Shown one piece after another: positions 18,680 to 27,371 of a stretch of 64,000 nt of DNA; position 1 is the stretch's first letter; the number at the start of each line of letters is the position of its first letter. The stretch spans positions 1-64,000 of the forward strand of contig NZ_JAIUHG010000009.1 in assembly GCF_020164955.1 (NCBI RefSeq), read 5' to 3'. A model generated the notes under the pieces. It worked only from the letters and a program-made list of their open reading frames with translations, was not told the origin of the DNA and searched no databases. Source of the DNA: Mesorhizobium sp. CA8 (GTDB taxonomy: Bacteria; Pseudomonadota; Alphaproteobacteria; Rhizobiales; Rhizobiaceae). The translations under genes and the position numbers were made by a program.

Positions 18680-21126
18680 GCTCGCAGTCTTTCGTTCTTC
18701 GGGTCGAACAGGGGCTGGTCGGGATGGACGACAGCCTTGCGCCGTTCGCCGTAGATTTCGACCTCGACTTCAGTCCCAGGCTCGGCCAGCTCTGATCGCA
18801 CCATGCCTAGTGCAACGGATTTGCCGATGCGGTAGCCCCAATTGCCTGAAGTGGTTTCGCCTACGACCTCGCCACCATGCCAGATTGTCGACATGTACGG
18901 CGCGTCGGCATCGCCAGCGTCGACGGTCAATACCACGAACCGCTTGACCACACCCTGCTGCCTCTCGTTCTCGAGCGCGCCCTTGCCCCTGAAGCTCGGC
19001 TTGGTCCAATCCACGAAGCGCTCAAGCCCTCCCTGCAATATCGTGTAGTCGGTCGACAGATCACCCTTCCAGGTGCGGTATCCCTTTTCGATGCGAAGGG
19101 AATCCAAGGCCTCCATCCCGAATGGCTTCAGACCGAAATGCTTGCCGGCGGCCCACACGGCGTCGAACACCACTGCAGTGTCGGTGACGGCCGTATGGAT
19201 CTCCCAGCCAAGTTCACCGGCAAAGGATACGCGAACCAGCCTGCAGGAGCGCTCCGCGATCTGGGCAACTTGATGCGTCAGCCAGCCTTTATGGAGATCG
19301 GCGTTGCTTGCAAGTGCAAGGATGTCGCGAGACCTCGGACCAGATAGGATCTGGCAGGTGAAGCGGTCCGTCACGTCTTCGAGTTCGAATTGTCTTTGCT
19401 CAGGAAGGTTCTTTTGCAACCATTCCAAATCGTGCCACTGGGCGGTGCCCGCGGTGATAAGATAGAAGTCGTCGTCATTGAGGGCCATCACCGAGTTCTC
19501 GGTAACGATGCGCCCCTTGTCATCGGCAAAATAAGCCAGGCCGAGGCGACCGGGCTTGGGCAGCTTCCCGGTTATCAACTCCGCAAGCCACGCAGTGGCG
19601 CCGGGGCCCTTGACGCGATAACGGGAGAAGCCTGGCAGATCGAGGATACCGGCTGCTTCGGTGACAGCGCGGCATTCCTCCTCGATCCGCCGCTGCCAAG
19701 GTCCAGCGCGGTTCCAGGTCTGCGTGGCAGCTTCCGATGTGTCGTCACCGACCTGGGCGTACCAGGTCGCACGTTCCCAGCCATTGAAGGGTTTGAACTG
19801 GGCGCCGAGCGCAGCGATACGATCATTGATCGGTGATAGTTTTCGGTTGCGTCCGGCCGGCCAAGCATGCTTGGGAAAGTGCATGGCGTATTCGTTGCCA
19901 TAGATCTCCATGCCCTTGGCGACGCAATAATCGGGCGCCGAGGCGAAGCTGGTGAAACGGCGCGGATCGCAGGACCACATGTCCCACTCGGTCTGGCCCT
20001 CCGTCACCCATTCGGCGAGCACCTTGCCGGCACCGCCACCTTGGGCAATGCCGAAGGTGAAGACGCAGGCCTCGAAGGCGTTCGGCACGCCGGGCATCGG
20101 CCCGATCAGCGGGTTGCCGTCCGGCGCGTAAGGGATCGGCCCGTTGATCACCTTGGAAAGGCCGGCGGTGCCGAGGATCGGCACGCGGGCGACCGCGTCG
20201 GCCAGGTAATGCTCGAGACGGTCGAGGTCGTCGGGGAAAAGCTGGAAGGAAAAATCCTCCGGCATCGGATCGTTGTGGGTCGCCCAATGCGCGCGGCAAT
20301 TGCGCTCATAAGGGCCGAGATTCATGCCGCTCTTTTCCTGGCGCAGGTAATAGGACGTGTCGACGTCGCGCAATAGTGGCAGCTTGTGGCCCTGCTCCTT
20401 CGTCCAGGCGGCGAGCTCGGGAATCTCCTCGAACAATATGTACTGGTGGCTCATCACCATCATCGGCACATCGCGGCCGAACATTTTGCCGACTTCGGCG
20501 GCGCGGTAGCCGGCGGCGTTGATGACGATCTCGCAGCGGATCTCGCCCTGCGGTGTTTCGACCACCCATTCGCCGTTCTCGCGGCGAACGCCGGTGACTG
20601 GGCAGAAGCGGATGATTTTCGCGCCCATGTCGCGCGCGCCCTTGGCGAGTGCCTGCGTCAGCTGCGCCGGGTCGATGTCGCCGTCGCTCGGATCATAGAG
20701 CGCGCCCTTCAGATCGTGCGTCTCGATGAAAGGGTAACGGCGCTTGATCTCGTCCAGCCCGACGACGTCGATGTCCATGCCCTGGTAGCGGCCCATGCCC
20801 TTGGCGCGCTGGAATTCCTGCATGCGCTCCTTCGTATGGGCGAGCCGGAGCGAGCCGGTGACATGGTAGTTCATCGGATAGTCGACCGCTTCGGCTAGTC
20901 CCCGATAAAGCTCGGTCGAGTAGCGCTGCATGTTCATCAGCGACCATGACGAGGAGAAGGTCGGCACGTTGCCGGCGGCATGCCAGGTCGAGCCGGAGGT
21001 CAACTCGTTCTTTTCCAGAAGCACGCAGTCGGTCCAACCCGCCTTGCACAGATGATAGAGCGATGAGCAGCCGACGACACCGCCTCCGATGATCACCACG
21101 CGCGCATGTTCTGGAAAATAGGACAC
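18676..21126 (-). CDS. FAD-dependent oxidoreductase fused to GcvT domain, second paralogue
   Basis: 816-residue homologue of the next gene with the same order of domains: FAD motif VIIGGGVVGCSSLYHL, ELTSGSTWHAAGN near residue 50, and a GcvT half with FAGELGWEIHTA and ETTSGNWGYRIGKSVALG. Overall identity with the neighbour looks modest, so the two are an old duplication that probably act on successive substrates (for example dimethyl then monomethyl amine) rather than redundant copies. First gene after a 223-bp gap behind the ABC ATPase; a promoter may lie in that gap. Base use in 18.7-19.9 kb is less GC-biased at third positions than in 20.0-21.1 kb, perhaps a recombination boundary. Confidence 0.9.
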   Translation of the reverse strand: MSYFPEHARVVIIGGGVVGCSSLYHLCKAGWTDCVLLEKNELTSGSTWHAAGNVPTFSSSWSLMNMQRYSTELYRGLAEAVDYPMNYHVTGSLRLAHTKERMQEFQRAKGMGRYQGMDIDVVGLDEIKRRYPFIETHDLKGALYDPSDGDIDPAQLTQALAKGARDMGAKIIRFCPVTGVRRENGEWVVETPQGEIRCEIVINAAGYRAAEVGKMFGRDVPMMVMSHQYILFEEIPELAAWTKEQGHKLPLLRDVDTSYYLRQEKSGMNLGPYERNCRAHWATHNDPMPEDFSFQLFPDDLDRLEHYLADAVARVPILGTAGLSKVINGPIPYAPDGNPLIGPMPGVPNAFEACVFTFGIAQGGGAGKVLAEWVTEGQTEWDMWSCDPRRFTSFASAPDYCVAKGMEIYGNEYAMHFPKHAWPAGRNRKLSPINDRIAALGAQFKPFNGWERATWYAQVGDDTSEAATQTWNRAGPWQRRIEEECRAVTEAAGILDLPGFSRYRVKGPGATAWLAELITGKLPKPGRLGLAYFADDKGRIVTENSVMALNDDDFYLITAGTAQWHDLEWLQKNLPEQRQFELEDVTDRFTCQILSGPRSRDILALASNADLHKGWLTHQVAQIAERSCRLVRVSFAGELGWEIHTAVTDTAVVFDAVWAAGKHFGLKPFGMEALDSLRIEKGYRTWKGDLSTDYTILQGGLERFVDWTKPSFRGKGALENERQQGVVKRFVVLTVDAGDADAPYMSTIWHGGEVVGETTSGNWGYRIGKSVALGMVRSELAEPGTEVEVEIYGERRKAVVHPDQPLFDPKNERLRA

Positions 21127-21349
21127 TGGTCACCAATGAGGTTTGAAGTTGCTTGGATGGATCTGGGGTAGTCTGCCGGGATGTGAGAAACTGCTCGCAG
21201 TCTGAGGAGGCTCCCCATGGATTTCCTCGTCAGGCTAGGAAACACGGCAGGCTCTGCCCCAGGCACCAGGGCCTCAACGTAACGATGCGCCCCAGGGCTG
21301 TGCGGCAGAAATCGACGTCCCATCACCCGAAATGGACGCCCCACTCAGC

Positions 21350-23053
21350 TCAGCTTGGCGAGGTGCCGCGCTGGAGAAGCGCGTAGACGTTGCTACGTTG
21401 GGCTACGTCGCCGTCGGGAGCCTTTGCGGCGCGACGGCCAAGAAGCTCGGAAAGCCAATCTGGGTCCATTTGCGGAACCGAGCTCAGAAGCAATTCCGTA
21501 TAAGGGTCATGTGGCGGTGCGAAGACCTTTTCAATCGGTCCGGCTTCCACGACCCTGCCTGTCTTCATAACCACAACGTCATGCGCAATGGCGCGGACCA
21601 CTTCGAGATCATGGGTGATGAATATCATTGCCACTTTCAACTGCTGTTGCAGTTTGAGCAACAATTGTAGAATCTCCTTGGCCACCAGCCGGTCCAGGGC
21701 ACTTGTGACCTCGTCGCAAATCAGGACCGAAGGGTTGGCGGCGAGCGCGCGAGCGATACAAAGCCGCTGCTTTTGCCCGCCCGACAACTCAGAGGACCGG
21801 CGGTCGAGGAATGTCTCGGGATCCATCTCGATCATGCGCAGCAATTCCTCGACGCGATCAAGGCACTTGGCGCCCGTCATTCCGAAATAGAACTTAAGCG
21901 GTCGCGACAGGACCTGCCGCACCGTATGGCGCGGATTGAGCGCGGTATCGGGCATCTGGCTGACAAGCTGGATCTGCCGCAACAGATCACGCGTGCGGTT
22001 GCGATAGCTGGCGGGCAGAGCCAATGCCTTGAACAACACTTCGCCGTCGGTCGGAGCCAGCAGGCCTGTGATAACCCTGGCCGTTGTCGATTTTCCGCTT
22101 CCCGATTCGCCCACCAGCGCGACTGTCTCTCCTCGCCTGACGTTGAAACTCACGTCATCGAGAACCTTCTGGGCGCCATACTGCGCATTCACATTCTTGA
22201 TGGTCAAAACCACCTCGGCACCAGTCTCGCCGCCAGGCTCCCTTGGAATGTTGGTGACGTTGAGCAGCTCGCGGGTGTATGGATGCTCAGGGCTACTCAA
22301 CAACTTGCGAGTGTCCGCGAATTCGACGACCTGTCCGTGGCGCATAACAGCAATCCGATGCGCCATCTGCGCGACCACTGCGAGGTCGTGAGTGACGTAG
22401 ACGGCGGCGGTGTTATAGCGCTGGACGACCTCTCGAATAGCCGCCAGCACCTCTATCTGCGTGGTGACGTCCAACGCGGTCGTGGGCTCGTCGAAGATCA
22501 GCAGGTCCGGTTGGCAGACCATTCCCATGGCAACCATGGCGCGCTGGAGCTGACCACCGGAGACTTGGTGGGGGAAACGCTCCCCAATTCGTTCGGGGGC
22601 AGGCAACCTCATGGTGCGGTAAAGATCCACTGCCTTGGCGCGCGCATCGAACCGCGTCATGATGTGTTGATCAACCGCAGTCTCGGTGGTCTGCAAAAGC
22701 AGGCGCCATGCCGGGTTGAAGGCCGCCGCAGCAGACTGGGCAACATAGGCCACGCGCGTTCCCCAGTTCTCTCGCAACTCCTTTTCTTGCAACCTTGTGA
22801 TGTCGACACCATCAAAGTGGATCGACCCTGCTGTGAAACGCACGCCTCCGCGGGTAAAGCCCATGCATGCCAGTCCAAGTGTGGATTTGCCGGCGCCCGA
22901 TTCTCCGATCAGGCCGACCACCTCGCCGCGATGCACCGTGAGGTCAACACCATTGAGTATGGTGGTTGTTCCCTCCTCGGTCGCGGCCTTGACGACCAAT
23001 CCCTTGATGTCGATCAAAACGCTGCCTGGCTGTCCTTGGTCGCGTCTACGCAT
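21350..23053 (-). CDS. Dipeptide-type ABC transporter, fused double ATPase
   Basis: 567-residue protein with two ATPase domains (DppD-DppF fusion type). First domain: Walker A GESGAGKST, signature VSGGQLQRAMVA, Walker B LLIFDEPTTALD. Second domain: GESGSGKST, LSGGQKQRLCIA, VLICDEVTSALD. The start is set at ATG 23053, which overlaps the permease stop (TGATG) and has GGAAG upstream; the long N-terminal extension open in this frame is inside the permease gene and not credible. It ends the importer group 21.3-26.5 kb. Substrates of this ABC class include peptides, opines and other small amines. Confidence 0.92.
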   Translation of the reverse strand: MRRRDQGQPGSVLIDIKGLVVKAATEEGTTTILNGVDLTVHRGEVVGLIGESGAGKSTLGLACMGFTRGGVRFTAGSIHFDGVDITRLQEKELRENWGTRVAYVAQSAAAAFNPAWRLLLQTTETAVDQHIMTRFDARAKAVDLYRTMRLPAPERIGERFPHQVSGGQLQRAMVAMGMVCQPDLLIFDEPTTALDVTTQIEVLAAIREVVQRYNTAAVYVTHDLAVVAQMAHRIAVMRHGQVVEFADTRKLLSSPEHPYTRELLNVTNIPREPGGETGAEVVLTIKNVNAQYGAQKVLDDVSFNVRRGETVALVGESGSGKSTTARVITGLLAPTDGEVLFKALALPASYRNRTRDLLRQIQLVSQMPDTALNPRHTVRQVLSRPLKFYFGMTGAKCLDRVEELLRMIEMDPETFLDRRSSELSGGQKQRLCIARALAANPSVLICDEVTSALDRLVAKEILQLLLKLQQQLKVAMIFITHDLEVVRAIAHDVVVMKTGRVVEAGPIEKVFAPPHDPYTELLLSSVPQMDPDWLSELLGRRAAKAPDGDVAQRSNVYALLQRGTSPS

Positions 23054-23904
23054 CACACTTCCTTCAAACCGCTTGCTCGATGCAGGAACCAGTCGACCAC
23101 GAGGTTGACCGCCACCGTGAGCACAGCGATGGCCCCCGCTGGGATCAGGGGCGTGATATCGCCGAAGCCGATCAGCGTGGCGTTGTCGCGTACCATTGCA
23201 CCCCAGTCCGCGGTCGGTGGCTGGATACCAAGCCCGAGGAAGCTCATGGCACTGATGAAGAGAAAAACGAAACAGAACCTCAGCCCGAATTCTGCCGTCA
23301 AAGGTGGGATCGTGTTCGGAAGGATCTCGCGGGTGGCGATCCACCACAGACCTTCGCCGCGAAGCTTGGCCTGTTCCACGAAATCGGCAACGACGACGTT
23401 CATCGCGAGCGCTCGTGCCACACGATAGACCCGCGTCGATTCCAGCAGGGCAATGATGATGATCAGAACGGCAATCGATGACCCGAATACGGTCAGCAGC
23501 ATCAGCGCGAAAATCAGAAGCGGGATTGCCATGAACAGATCATTGACGCGCGAGATCACGACGTCGACCTTGCCGCCAATGACAGCGGCGGTGAAACCGA
23601 AGCTGCACCCCACCAGGAAAGCAAGGATGGTGGCAATGATCGCAATGGCAATCGTGTTGCGCGCTCCGTAAATGACGCGTGACAACATATCGCGTCCGAT
23701 GTTGTCGGTCCCCAGAAGGTGAACGGAGGTCCAAGGATCGTATTGCGAACCCACAACCTCGGCCTCACCGAAGGGCGCCAGCAAAGGCGCGAAAACGGCG
23801 ACGATCACGTAGATCAATACGATCAGCGCTCCGATGCGCGCCGGCCAATCCATCGCGGCTAGCAGTCTGAAAGGGGCAGCCAGGATTTTCTTCATTTTGG
23901 TCAA
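23053..23904 (-). CDS. Dipeptide-type ABC permease (DppC-like)
   Basis: 283-residue inner-membrane permease with about six hydrophobic segments. The N-terminal cytoplasmic part is followed by HLLGTDNIGRDMLSRVIYGARNT, typical of DppC/OppC, and the EAA loop region appears as AKLRGEGLWWIATREILPN. Stop and start are interlocked with the ATPase by 1 nt and with the upstream permease by 4 nt, giving a coupled translation unit. Confidence 0.92.
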   Translation of the reverse strand: MTKMKKILAAPFRLLAAMDWPARIGALIVLIYVIVAVFAPLLAPFGEAEVVGSQYDPWTSVHLLGTDNIGRDMLSRVIYGARNTIAIAIIATILAFLVGCSFGFTAAVIGGKVDVVISRVNDLFMAIPLLIFALMLLTVFGSSIAVLIIIIALLESTRVYRVARALAMNVVVADFVEQAKLRGEGLWWIATREILPNTIPPLTAEFGLRFCFVFLFISAMSFLGLGIQPPTADWGAMVRDNATLIGFGDITPLIPAGAIAVLTVAVNLVVDWFLHRASGLKEV

Positions 23905-24854
23905 CGTGGATGAAGGACGCGAGGATTGCCCACCATGGAGACGATGTCGGCGAGCAGATTGAGAACGATGTAGATCACCGCGAACAACAGGGCGCTGGCC
24001 TGCACGACCGGCAGATCGCGCTTGGCAACGGAATCGACGAGCAACTGGCCCATGCCCGGATAGACGAACACCACCTCGACCACCACCACGCCCACCACGA
24101 GGTAGGCCAGGTTCAAGGCGACGACGTTGACGATCGGCGCCACTGCGTTGGGCAGTGCATGAAACGTGATCACCTTACGGGGCGAGGCTCCCTTGAGCCT
24201 GGCCATCTCGATGTAGGGACTGGCCAGGACATTGATGATCGAGGTGCGTGTCATGCGCATGATGTGGGCGGCCACCACCAATGTTAATGTCAAGGCGGGC
24301 AGGAGAGTCTTGTCGAGCCTTTCCGACAGGCTTATTGCCGGATCGACTATGTTGGAAATGCTCGGAAAGATCTCCAGCTTCACAGCCAGGAAGAAGATAA
24401 GCAAATAGGCTATGAAGAACTCCGGTAGGGAAATGGCGCTGAGCGTCGCAATATTGGCGAGACGGTCGAAAGCGCCATTCCTGTACAAGGCAGTCAAGAG
24501 ACCAAGAGCCAGCGACACCGGGATGGCGATCACCGCAGCGACGCTCGCAAGGAAGAGCGTGTTGCCGATACGCGCCGCCAACAGGTCCGCGATCGGACGG
24601 CCGTTCGCCAGTGACTTGCCCAGATCCCCGTGCAGGACAGCCCAAAGCCACGTAAAATATCGCTCATGCAACGGCAGGTTCAGTCCGAGCTGATTGCGCA
24701 AGCTCGCCACCGTGTCGGGCGTCGCGCTCTGACCGAGCAGTTCCTGGGCGATATCTCCGGGGAGCAGATTTACCATCAGCGTGATCAGGATCGAAACGGC
24801 AAAAAGCGTCACGACCCCCCAGAACAGGCGCATCAAAATCAGACGTAGGAGCAT
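23901..24854 (-). CDS. Dipeptide-type ABC permease (DppB-like)
   Basis: 317-residue permease. N-terminal transmembrane segment MRLFWGVVTLFAVSILITL, LNLPLHERYFTWLWAVLHGDLG (typical of DppB), EAA loop MARLKGASPRKVITFHALPN, and C-terminal helix before GNPRVLHPR. The genes run binding protein, DppB, DppC, double ATPase, a standard order for this importer class. There are 117 nt to the binding-protein stop. Confidence 0.92.
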   Translation of the reverse strand: MLLRLILMRLFWGVVTLFAVSILITLMVNLLPGDIAQELLGQSATPDTVASLRNQLGLNLPLHERYFTWLWAVLHGDLGKSLANGRPIADLLAARIGNTLFLASVAAVIAIPVSLALGLLTALYRNGAFDRLANIATLSAISLPEFFIAYLLIFFLAVKLEIFPSISNIVDPAISLSERLDKTLLPALTLTLVVAAHIMRMTRTSIINVLASPYIEMARLKGASPRKVITFHALPNAVAPIVNVVALNLAYLVVGVVVVEVVFVYPGMGQLLVDSVAKRDLPVVQASALLFAVIYIVLNLLADIVSMVGNPRVLHPR

Positions 24855-24971
24855 TTTTTAAGGTCCAGGTTCGCTTCGCTCGGCCGGATCAGATGCCCAA
24901 ATGACCGAAACGACCGGCGCCCAGTCCAGCCGAATCGATCACAAGGCAGATAGCTTTTCAGCCCGGCATTC

Positions 24972-26531
24972 TCAGGCGAGCCACCAACGCTCGCCGCACC
25001 GCAGTCCGTCGAGTTCCCAGGCAGCCGACGGCTTATCGTACATGACGTTCTGACGGTGGGCGATAACGTCATTGGCGAACATCGGGATGATCACGCCTCC
25101 CTGATCACGGACGAGCAGCTGCGCTTCCTTGTAGAGGTCCGCGCGCTTGCTGTCGTCAAGTTCGGCCCTGGCGAGCTTGATGACCTCGTCGAAACGGGGA
25201 TTGCTCCAGTTGCTGTCGTTCCAGCTTGCGCCTGTCTGATAGGCTGAACTGAACATCCAGTCCTCCGTCGGTCGCCCGCTCCAGTACGCCATGGCAAAGT
25301 CCTTCTTGCGCCAGACGTTTGACCAGTAGCCGTCGTTGGGTTCGCGAACGATGTCGATCTTGATCCCCGCCGCAGCCGCGTGGGCTTGAAACAAGGTGGC
25401 GGTGTCGACGGCGCCGGCGAACGCTGCATCGGCGGCGTGCAATTGGAAGACGGTGTTCTCCATGCCAGCCTTCTTCATCAATGAACGAGCCTGATCCGGG
25501 TCATATTCACGCTGCGGCAAGTGCGCAACGAAGCGGTTCGACGAAGCGATCGGTTGATCGTTGCCGAGCGCGCCGTGGCCGGCCAGGACCTTATCCAGAA
25601 GCTCCTGGCGATTGATGGCAAGCTTGAGTGCCATGCGCACGTCAGGATTGTCATATGGCGCGTGGTTGGTGAGCATCGGAAGCGTGTAGTGCTTCTTGCC
25701 GGTCATCTCGAGGATCTTGACCTCGGCCACCCGCTTCAGCAGTCCGATGGTCTTCAGGTCGACCGCGTTCATGACGTCGATTTGATTGGTGCGCAAAGCC
25801 GTGGTTCTGGCGTTGTCGTCGGCGATCACGAGCGTTTCGATCTCGTCGGCATGCGCACGGCCGGCCTTCCAGTAGTTGGGATTTCGCTTCACAAGCGCGC
25901 GCACGCCAGGTTCGTATTCCACGAGCGTATAGCCGCCCGTGCCCATTCCATCAGAGAAATTCGTCGTGCCGGCAGGGACCATTTGCAGGTGGTAGTCGCC
26001 TAGCATGTAGGGCAGGTCGGCGTTTCCGTTTTTGAGTGTGATGACGAGGGTGTCCGACCCGTCCGCTTTGACGGACTCGACATCCGCCAGGAATCCAGCA
26101 GCGCCTGACTTGCTGTCCGGCCGAATATGATAGTTGATCGAATAGGCGGCGTCCTCGGCATCGAAGGCCTTGCCGTTGTGGAATGTCACGCCCTTGCGCA
26201 GCTTGAAGCGCCATATCTTGGCGTCCTTGGATGGCTCCCAACTTTCTGCCAGTTCAGGAACCGCCTCCGAACTTGCACCGATCTCGACCAGATTGTTGCG
26301 CAATTGCCAAGTTATGTTGATCGGATGGGTGTTGTTCAGGATGCTTGGGTCGAGATTGTCGGATGTATCGCCCCGGGCGATGCCGATGCGAAGCCGACCG
26401 CCCTGCTTCGGCTCAGCAGCGCGCGCCGTCCGCGGACTATTGAGCAGGGCATAGGAAGCGACGGCGCCAAGACCCATGGCAAACGTGCGCCGTGTGATGC
26501 CGCGACCGGCAACCGGCCTATTGTTGGACAT
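24972..26531 (-). CDS. Family-5 ABC substrate-binding protein
   Basis: About 519-residue periplasmic binding protein with a Tat leader (RGITRRTFAMGLGAVASYALL, cleavage near ARAAEPKQGG). ATG 26531 has GGGAG upstream; the longer open frame to 26648 has no support. Typical SBP_bac_5 features are LRIGIARGDTSDNLDPS, WRFKLRKGVTFHNGK and MVPAGTTNFSDGMGTGGY. It is a close relative of the orphan protein at 8141 and of the relic at 32822. It is the receptor of the importer 21350-24854 and lies right behind the catabolic genes for a Rieske oxygenase, ThDP enzyme and flavin reductase, so the imported compound is probably their substrate. Confidence 0.92.
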   Translation of the reverse strand: MSNNRPVAGRGITRRTFAMGLGAVASYALLNSPRTARAAEPKQGGRLRIGIARGDTSDNLDPSILNNTHPINITWQLRNNLVEIGASSEAVPELAESWEPSKDAKIWRFKLRKGVTFHNGKAFDAEDAAYSINYHIRPDSKSGAAGFLADVESVKADGSDTLVITLKNGNADLPYMLGDYHLQMVPAGTTNFSDGMGTGGYTLVEYEPGVRALVKRNPNYWKAGRAHADEIETLVIADDNARTTALRTNQIDVMNAVDLKTIGLLKRVAEVKILEMTGKKHYTLPMLTNHAPYDNPDVRMALKLAINRQELLDKVLAGHGALGNDQPIASSNRFVAHLPQREYDPDQARSLMKKAGMENTVFQLHAADAAFAGAVDTATLFQAHAAAAGIKIDIVREPNDGYWSNVWRKKDFAMAYWSGRPTEDWMFSSAYQTGASWNDSNWSNPRFDEVIKLARAELDDSKRADLYKEAQLLVRDQGGVIIPMFANDVIAHRQNVMYDKPSAAWELDGLRCGERWWLA

Positions 26532-26696
26532 ATGTGACTCCCATTGGTTTTTTGTTTTTTCACATGCAGTCGAATTTGCGACTGCGCCACGATATTGCTG
26601 CCGCGGCAGGCCGACGTCAGGGCATATTTCGACGGCCTTTTTTCCCAAACCGACAACTAATGAAGTTGGCGTCCGCCGCCATGTCCGTTATGATGG

Positions 26697-27356
26697 CTAG
26701 TCGAAGAGCCGGCTGACAAGTTTTTCAGGATCGCCGGAATGTCCCCGGATATCCTCCCAACCGGGGCGGGGCATCTTGAATGTAGCCGCCAGGGTCGCAT
26801 ACCGACCACCCAAGCGGCAAAGAGGCTTGAGACGTTCTGGAGAAACTCGTCCGTTGCGCCAAACGCTGCCCATGATGTGATAGCGGACGACCGCGCCGAT
26901 AACGACATGGTTGCGCCGCCCCACATCAATGATGCGGTCGACGCGGCATTCCATCGACGCTGGGGATTGCGCTACCCGAGGCGGACGAATGTCGATCGAT
27001 GCTCCACGTTCTACCTGGGCCCAATCGAACTCGCTCTCGCCTCGCGGCATCGACGCCGCCGATAGTTCCATCCTTTCCGCCATCTCCTCGGTTACGACCG
27101 ATACCGTGAACTCCGGCACCTCGAGGAGATTGCGATAGGTATCCGTCTCGCCCTCGATGGAAAACATCAGATAGGGCGGGTCGTCAGCTATCGCATTGAA
27201 ATAGGAATGCGGCGCGAGGTTGTCTTTTCCGTCAGCCGAGACCGTGCCGACCCAGGCGATCGGACGAGGCGTTACGATCGAGGCATGAAGATAATAGATT
27301 TGCTTGGTATCCCACTGAGCGGGCGTGACGGTGAAGTCTGCTTCGGCCATGTCCAT
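26697..27356 (-). CDS. Flavin reductase-like FMN-binding split-barrel protein
   Basis: About 219-residue protein of the flavin reductase-like domain family (FMN split barrel). Conserved segments are ASIVTPRPIAWVGTVSADG near the N-terminus and YFNAIADDPPYLMFS. These proteins reduce free flavin or use bound FMN. It starts immediately after the ThDP-enzyme stop (27372), so it is cotranscribed. ATG 27356 or 27359 are both plausible; no strong Shine-Dalgarno is visible. Role within the pathway, for example supplying reduced flavin, is inference. Confidence 0.85.
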   Translation of the reverse strand: MDMAEADFTVTPAQWDTKQIYYLHASIVTPRPIAWVGTVSADGKDNLAPHSYFNAIADDPPYLMFSIEGETDTYRNLLEVPEFTVSVVTEEMAERMELSAASMPRGESEFDWAQVERGASIDIRPPRVAQSPASMECRVDRIIDVGRRNHVVIGAVVRYHIMGSVWRNGRVSPERLKPLCRLGGRYATLAATFKMPRPGWEDIRGHSGDPEKLVSRLFD

Positions 27357-27371
27357 CATCCGATGCCGCAA

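Noticed and set aside
23054..23347. N-terminal extension of the double ATPase gene to 23347.
   Set aside because: The extension lies inside the permease gene in another frame; ATG 23053 with an interlocked stop is the natural start.
21773..23428. 551-codon plus-strand open frame opposite the ABC ATPase and permease genes.
   Set aside because: It crosses two well-supported minus-strand genes and has no family resemblance.
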